From NCBI RefSeq assembly GCF_032854445.1, contig NC_088304.1, positions 5,332,001 to 5,396,000 of the forward strand: a DNA stretch of 64,000 nt. Reading direction: 5' to 3'. Origin of the DNA: Liolophura sinensis (Eukaryota > Mollusca > Polyplacophora > Chitonida > Chitonidae). Below the pieces are notes generated by a model that was given only the letters and a program-made list of their open reading frames with translations, had not been told where the DNA came from and ran no database searches. Positions 49,396 through 64,000 of this stretch are shown piece by piece; positions within the stretch are counted from its first letter, which is position 1, and each line of letters opens with the position of its first letter. The position numbers and the translations under genes are program-made.

Positions 49396-49814
49396 TAGGA
49401 TAACTAACTATAGGCCTACAACCTTCTGTAGAACATGTGTTTAATTAATTTATTTTTTTAATTTGTATTTTTTTATTTGTAAGAAAATTTCTCTTGGCGT
49501 TTAAAGATTTATTTTCAAATTTATTGATAAAGGGAATATCTGCATGCATTGAAACAGTTAAAGTGGCGTTTTGCTCTTTCAAGCCTGGAAGCACGGGGGG
49601 TGGTGGGGGGGGGGATTACACTATACTGAAAAATTGAGCTGTCTCTTGAAGATCTGAATTTTATTTGTGGTTAGAAAAGCGGGTTTCTTGACCACAACCG
49701 CAGGATAGCTGTCTTCAAACAGAAGTCCTACACTGTTATAAATTCTTAAGCCTATATCCAAAACTCTATATCCGGCCAGAATGCAAGGTTTACAGTAGCC
49801 GCAGCCTGATCGAG

Positions 49815-49930
49815 GCCTATATTTATTTATTTGTTTATTTTTTTATTTAGTTTTACGCCGTACTCAAGAATATTTCACTTAAGCAAAAGTGGCAAACATG
49901 GTGGGAAGAAACCAGATAAAGCCCTGAGTG
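49815..49930 (-). mobile_element. SINE 3' fragment, antisense
   Basis: tttatttatttgtttattt, acgccgtactcaagaatatt, catggtgggaagaaaccag. Confidence 0.6.
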
Positions 49931-58665
<8,735 letters not shown>

Positions 58666-60025
58666 ATTCTCAAACTTTTTTCCAGGCAACTTCTAATGCA
58701 ATTTAAACAACACTATATTTTTTTTTATGTGAACATGTGTTTAGAGGAATTTTCTTACATTTCCTAAACATTATGAAAGTATTATATACATTCTACTTTG
58801 TGGTGATGGCATTATTGTTTTTGCAAGTAATATGTCAAGATGTACAATATCAATTGTAATACAGTGTACATGAGAAAATCACTATTTAGTGGCGTTAATG
58901 AGTGGGTGCTGTGTTATAAAATAAGTCTAGGAATAACATAAGTTTCTTATTTTAATTATATAAGCAACGTTTCAGTGTACATGTATGCTTACAGCATTTT
59001 GGGTGGTTGCTTAGGCCATTATCACCTATGGGTTAGTAATAGCGTAAGCAACCACACCCAAACCACCCTGGAATGTTGATTTTATATTATAAGAAGTGAA
59101 TATCTAGATATCAACATAGATTCTACATGTAATTCCTATGGACAGATTTCTCCTGACAAAACCCATGGCTATGGAGCGACACACATTAATTGTTAAGGCA
59201 ATGGCACTATGTTGGCGATTTGTAGTAGTTTTAGCCAAACTTTGTCGTCAATTTGCTGTTTTCCAAAAAATCTCTACATTAATTTATTTACCTTAGTATG
59301 ATGTGGCGATTTTGCTAGAGACAGTATATTATTTCATATAATTGCATGGCAGGTTAGGGTTAATTTACTGCCTTGTCCATAACATAGACATAGGTCAGGC
59401 ACTATATCTTTTTTTATTTTCCATGTACAGGTGTAAAAGATGTCTTGCCTCTTACCTTTATATCAGTGATTAGAGTCCTCAGTTTCGTGCACCAAGAAAG
59501 TTATGTTGTTGCCGCCATACATTTAACTGTCTGTTCACAGCTTTACAACAAAAGTTATGCAATCCAATCCAAGACATACTATGGTTGATTGGGTTCAGGA
59601 TATAGAAAATTTTGCATCTGATTCTTCACCACTGCCAGATGTTACGCTAACACATATTTTTCTTTTTACCTTGGAATAATACTGAGTCGAGTATTGTCCC
59701 TGTTTTCAGAGCTCGTCAGGCAGTTTTTGTACATTTAGCAATAGTAGAGCTTTTTTCTGTTTTTTTTTTTTATGTATTGAAAAAGTCAGTGCTAAAACTT
59801 TAATTAACCGTATTTATTATAACGTGTGATTGGCTAAATCATTTATGTAGCACATCCATACATACATCTATGTACAAACCACTGGTAGACCTATACATTG
59901 TATTTCATTGTGTTTTACAATCTAGTCAGCGACAAGCCATTATAGGAAGCAGCTACTGGATACAACTTATTAAGCTTTTTAATTTATGACATACAAAGTA
60001 AATAAACTGTTTTCACAAAATTAAG
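58666..60025 (+). other. MAPK7: Probable 3'UTR of MAPK7
   Basis: AT-rich, non-coding sequence follows the TAG at 58663. The first clear AATAAA is at 60001-60006, followed by a GT-rich stretch (tgtggttttctgttgtc) that would suit cleavage and polyadenylation. No repeat or ORF of note lies between. Confidence 0.55.
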
Positions 60026-60054
60026 ACATTGTGGTTTTCTGTTGTCAGAGGTTT

Positions 60055-60135
60055 TTTATTTATTTATTTATTTATTTGATTGATGTTATGCTGTACTGTG
60101 CTGAATATTTCATTTATATGACAGTGGCGTTATGG
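60055..60135 (-). mobile_element. SINE 3' end, antisense
   Basis: tttatttatttatttgattg, ctgaatatttcatttatatg, acagtggcgttatggctgag. It starts about 50 bases beyond the MAPK7 polyadenylation hexamer. Confidence 0.5.
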
Positions 60136-60679
60136 CTGAGAGGTTTGCATTTATTACTTAAACAGCACATAGTTTAATAATAGCTGGGTCTAACATTATA
60201 TATTCTGTGCATACAGTAGTATCATCATGAATGGTTGATCACCTCTTTTTGACCATTTTATGGTTTAACGAGATTTAATGGATACCTAACTGAAACCAAA
60301 AACAAGCTGTAGACCTGAATGTTCAGTCATGTTCAGTCAAACAAGTGAAGCTTTTCAGAGATGAAAAACAAAATCATCAAAATGTTCCCAGTGTAACACG
60401 GAATAGAATTTAGTTGTTCAGTTCATATGGCATTGTTTCCCATTTACACAATTGATATACTATATGTATGTGAACGTTTTGCACTGTCAAGGATATGTCA
60501 TGGCACAGGTGTTGGTGTTGAGGTTTAAATGGTTTTTACACTCCCGAGCAATATTATATGTCTGTGACTATGGCGATCAGTTATTTGTGGTAAGTGGAAA
60601 CTCTCCGAGCCACGAAAGCAGGATTAATTGTCAGAAAGTAATGAATTTAATCTCTCCCACACAACAGTTAACCATTGTC

Positions 60680-60880
60680 TTCAGATATTTAATTACTTAT
60701 TTGATTGGTGATTTTTTGCAAAATACTTTACTTATAAGATGGTAGGCAGCATTACAGTGGTGGGAAATCAGGTATGTCTGAGTACGGGGGAAACCCACAA
60801 TCATCCACAGGTTGCAGGGTGACCTTCCCATGTCCGGCCAGACATGGAGCCAGCATGGAATCGAAACTCACACAAATGGT
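60680..60880 (-). mobile_element. SINE, diverged, antisense
   Basis: ttacttatttgattggtga, gcagcattacagtggtggg, gggggaaacccacaatcatc, gagccagcatggaatcg. Confidence 0.55.
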
Positions 60881-61065
60881 GTGGCCTTAGACAGAGAAAT
60901 GTGAACCCTGTGGCAGAACTCATTCCCATGCACCAGTCTTACTGATTTCACTGCACTTTTTCACTTTTGGTAGGTTTTTGAACTGGAACAAACAATACCC
61001 TATCTGCTAAATGTTTGGGACCACAATTACAGGTTTAAATCCTCAACTTTTGAGCTGTTTTGCAG

Positions 61066-61123
61066 AATGTGTCACTGACAAAGTCCTTGACCATGGCTGG
61101 CGATACACCAGTCAAGATGAAAG
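61066..61123 (+). CDS. Possible small coding exon of an unidentified downstream gene
   Basis: A 58-nt segment bounded by a good acceptor (gagctgttttgcag) and a donor (AAAG then gtcagt). One frame reads NVSLTKSLTMAGDTPVKMK and contains an ATG at 61092 in a strong start context (accATGG). A second frame, ECVTDKVLDHGWRYTSQDER, is also open, so the frame is uncertain. No partner exon is found before the window ends; the 88-bp array lies just downstream. It could be chance. Confidence 0.25.
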
Positions 61124-61350
61124 GTCAGTGGTGATTTATTATAATATATTATAATATTATCCTCTAAACCCTACAGTAGGGATAGTAATAATAATGGCTT
61201 TATTTCAGGAGGGTAAAATACAATGTGTATGCTCAGTCAACACTGGGTTGATCTAACACACAAACAATCTGAAACAATGTGTTACATTACATATGCCTTG
61301 GAAAACATGGTAATTTAGATCGTGTAAACCACTTGCAACAAGATTTTGAA

Positions 61351-61353
<3 letters not shown>

Positions 61354-61384
<31 letters not shown>
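61354..61384. repeat. (TA)n microsatellite
   Basis: About 15 TA units just before the 88-bp array. Confidence 0.9.
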
Positions 61385-61386
<2 letters not shown>

Positions 61387-61484
61387 TGGCAAATTAAATC
61401 AACACAAAGTACTTAAACAGTGAAGTAACAATAAAAACAAGTGTGAATTTTGCCACCATACCTATCCCAACCAATGGAAGAGAT

Positions 61485-63445
61485 AGGTTAGTGGGAGACG
61501 GCCCATTACCGACACCTTCCTATCCCTCCAGAAGTTGGAACCTTGTGATACATATGTTCAAAGCACAGAACAAGTGAGTGGGAGACGGCCCATTACCGAC
61601 GCCTTCCTATCCCCTCCAGAAGTTGGAACCTCATGATACACAAGTTCAAAGCACAGAACGAGTGAGTGGGAGACGGCCCATTACCGATGCCTTCCTATCC
61701 CCTCCAGAAGTTGGAACCTCATGACACATATGTTCAAAGCACAGAACGAGTGAGTGGGAGACGGCCCATTACCGACGCCTTCCTATCCCCTCCAGAAGTT
61801 GGAACCTCATGATACACATGTTCAGAGCACAGAACGAATGAGTGGGAGATGGCCCATTACCGACGCCTTCCTATCCCCTCCAGAAGTTGGAACCTCAAAC
61901 CACAAACACATATACACATATACACGATACACATGTTCAGAGCACAGAACCATTACCGACGCCTTCCTATCCCCTCCAGAAGTTGGAACCTCATGATACA
62001 CATGTTCAGAGCACAGAACGAATGAGTGGGAGACGGCCCATTACCGACGCCTTCCTATCCCCTCCAGAAGTTGGAACCTCATGATACACATGTTCAGCGC
62101 ACAGAACGAGTGAGTGGGAGACGGCCCATTACCGACGCCTTCCTATCCCCTCCAGAAGTTGGAACCTCATGATACACATGTTCAGCGCACAGAACGAGTG
62201 AGTGGGAGACGGCCCATTACCGACGCCTTCCTATCCCCTCCAGAAGTTGGAACCTCATGATACACATGTTCAGAGCACAGAACGAGTGAGTGGGAGACGG
62301 CCCATTACCGACGCCTTCCTATCCCCTCCAGAAGTTGGAACCTCATGATACACATGTTCAGCGCACAGAACGAGTGAGTGGGAGACGGCCCATTACCGAC
62401 GCCTTCCTATCCCCTTCAGAAGTTGGAACCTCATGATACACATGTTCAGAGCACAGAACGAATGAGTGGGAGACGGCCCATTACCGACGCCTTCCTATCC
62501 CCTCCAGAAGTTGGAACCTCATGATACACATGTTCAGAGCACAGAACGAATGAGTGGGAGACGGCCCATTACCGACGCCTTCCTATCCCCTCCAGAAGTT
62601 GGAACCTTGTGATACATATGTTCAAAGCACAGAACAAGTGAGTGGGAGACGGCCCCCTACCGACGCCTTCCTATCCCCTCCAGAAGTTGGAACCTCATGA
62701 TACACAAGTTCAAAGCACAGAACGAATGAGTGGGAGACGGCCCATTACCGACGCCTTCCTATCCCCTCCAGAAGTTGGAACCTCATAATACACATGTTCA
62801 GAGCACAGAACGAATGAGTGGGAGACGGCCCATTATCGACGCCTTCCTATGCCCTCCAGAAGTTGGAACCTCATGATACACATGTTCAGAGCACAGAACG
62901 AATGAGTGGGAGACGGCCCATTACCGACGCCTTCCTATCCCCTCCAGAAGTTGGAACCTCATGACACATATGTTCAAAGCACAGAACCAGTGAGTGGGAG
63001 ACGGCCTATTACCGACGCCTTCCTATCCCCTCCAGAAGTTGGAACCTCATGATACACAAGTTCAAAGCACAGAATGAGTGAGTGGGAGACGGCCCATTAC
63101 CGATGCCTTCCTATCCCCTCCAGAAGTTGGAACCTCATGACACATATGTTCAAAGCACAGAACGAGTGAGTGGGAGACGGCCCATTACCGACGCCTTCCT
63201 ATCCCCTCCAGAATTTGGAACCTCATGATACACATGTTCAGAGAACAGAACGAGTGAGTGGGAGACGGCCCATCACCGACGCCTTCCTATCCCCTCCAGA
63301 AGTTGGAACCTCATGATACACATGTTCAGAGCACAGAACGAGTGAGTGGGAGATGGCCCATTACCGACGCCTTCCTATCCTCTCCAGAAGTTGGAACCTC
63401 ATATAACACATGTTGAGAGCGCAGAACAAGTGAGTGGGTGATGGC
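61485..63445. repeat. 88-bp tandem array
   Basis: About 22 units of 88 bp, each with agtgggagacggcccattac, cgacgccttcctatcccctc and cagaagttggaacctcatga. One unit (about 61895-61950) has an internal change with a cacatatacac run and loses the agtgggagacggccc part. The open frames here reflect the repeat alone. Confidence 0.95.
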
Positions 63446-63514
63446 CCTTTCCCATCCCCTTCTCATCTGCACATGAGCTCATGAGTGCTATGATGGCATT
63501 CTCAAAATGAAGTA

Positions 63515-63645
63515 TCAATTTCATTTGATTGGTATTTTATGCAATACTCAAGAATATTTCACTTATGCGACGCCGGCCAGCATTATTGTGCAAGGAAACT
63601 GGGCAGAGCCCAGGGGGAAACCCATGGCCACCCGCAGGTTTATAA
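63515..63645 (-). mobile_element. SINE 3' half, antisense
   Basis: tttgattggtattttatgc, gccggccagcattattgtg, gcagagcccagggggaaacc, catggccacccgcaggtt. Confidence 0.65.
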
Positions 63646-63734
63646 TCCCTTGAATTATTAGTTCTTAGTTCTTAAAACATTGAACAGATAATAATAATAT
63701 GTTATAAATCACTGATATGCTTCCCCTTGTCATT

Positions 63735-63940
63735 AAGTTTATCTATTTATTTGATAGTCTTTTATGCTGTACTTGATAAAATTTCACTTCTCCAACAGAG
63801 GCTGGCATTTGGCTGAAGAAAAGCGAGCAGGGCCCAGAGCAATTGTACGAAAATTTGCAGGTTGCTGCAGACCTTCCAATGCAGATCATGCCATAAAGCA
63901 GCATTGTGGTACAAAGAGATGCCACCAAAATGTTGGAATT
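63735..63940 (-). mobile_element. SINE, diverged, antisense
   Basis: tctatttatttgatagtc, tatgctgtacttgataaaat, gagcagggcccagagcaat, gcaggttgctgcagaccttc. Open frames here belong to the SINE. Confidence 0.5.
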
Positions 63941-64000
63941 GAGAAACCTCAGACCTGAAAGCACCTTCATAAATGGCCACACAAGACTGCTCGTCACCAA

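Noticed and set aside
61754-62084. Two overlapping 80-codon frames with repeated TDAFLSPPEVGTS
   Set aside because: Direct products of the 88-bp tandem array.

Overview
This is a 64 kb piece of an animal nuclear genome. Its genes are split into many short exons with GT-AG introns, it is AT-rich, and it is crowded with intronic minisatellites and tRNA-derived SINEs. The repeated SINE core (gcggccagcattatggtggg) and the aagggcaataactctgaaa-type dispersed repeats are ones I associate with lophotrochozoans, so a marine mollusc or brachiopod is the best guess. No bacterial or viral gene organisation is seen.

Layout. (1) 1-22408 (+): the 3' part of a multi-exon gene, 5' end outside the window, whose product reads as several beta-rich C2-like modules. 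I do not recognise it with certainty. Its introns hold eight tandem-repeat arrays, including a 5 kb array of 46-bp units. (2) 22409-31315: 3'UTR and intergenic DNA with SINEs, a 32-bp minisatellite and a small inverted-repeat transposon. (3) 31316-35151 (-): ARL6IP4 (SRp25), a complete five-exon SR-like splicing factor gene. (4) 35627-47181 (+): LRRC43, about 16 exons, head to head with ARL6IP4 across a 475 bp shared promoter interval. (5) 51490-58665 (+): MAPK7 (ERK5), kinase domain followed by a long C-terminal tail, with a TATA box and a probable 5' noncoding exon upstream. (6) 58666-64000: MAPK7 3'UTR, then SINEs, a possible first exon of another gene, and an array of 88-bp units.

The genes do not form a pathway. 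The likely regulatory link is the divergent ARL6IP4/LRRC43 pair.

Main points for a second look: three places in the first gene where a real splice site and the adjoining exon edge have been tandemly duplicated; an ERK5 activation loop reading TQY where TEY is expected; single-base frame breaks in otherwise conserved exons (most in the ERK5 tail); and two short inverted-repeat transposon families. Tandem arrays cover roughly 13 kb, about a fifth of the window. All identifications come from reading translations and remembered family motifs; no database was searched.
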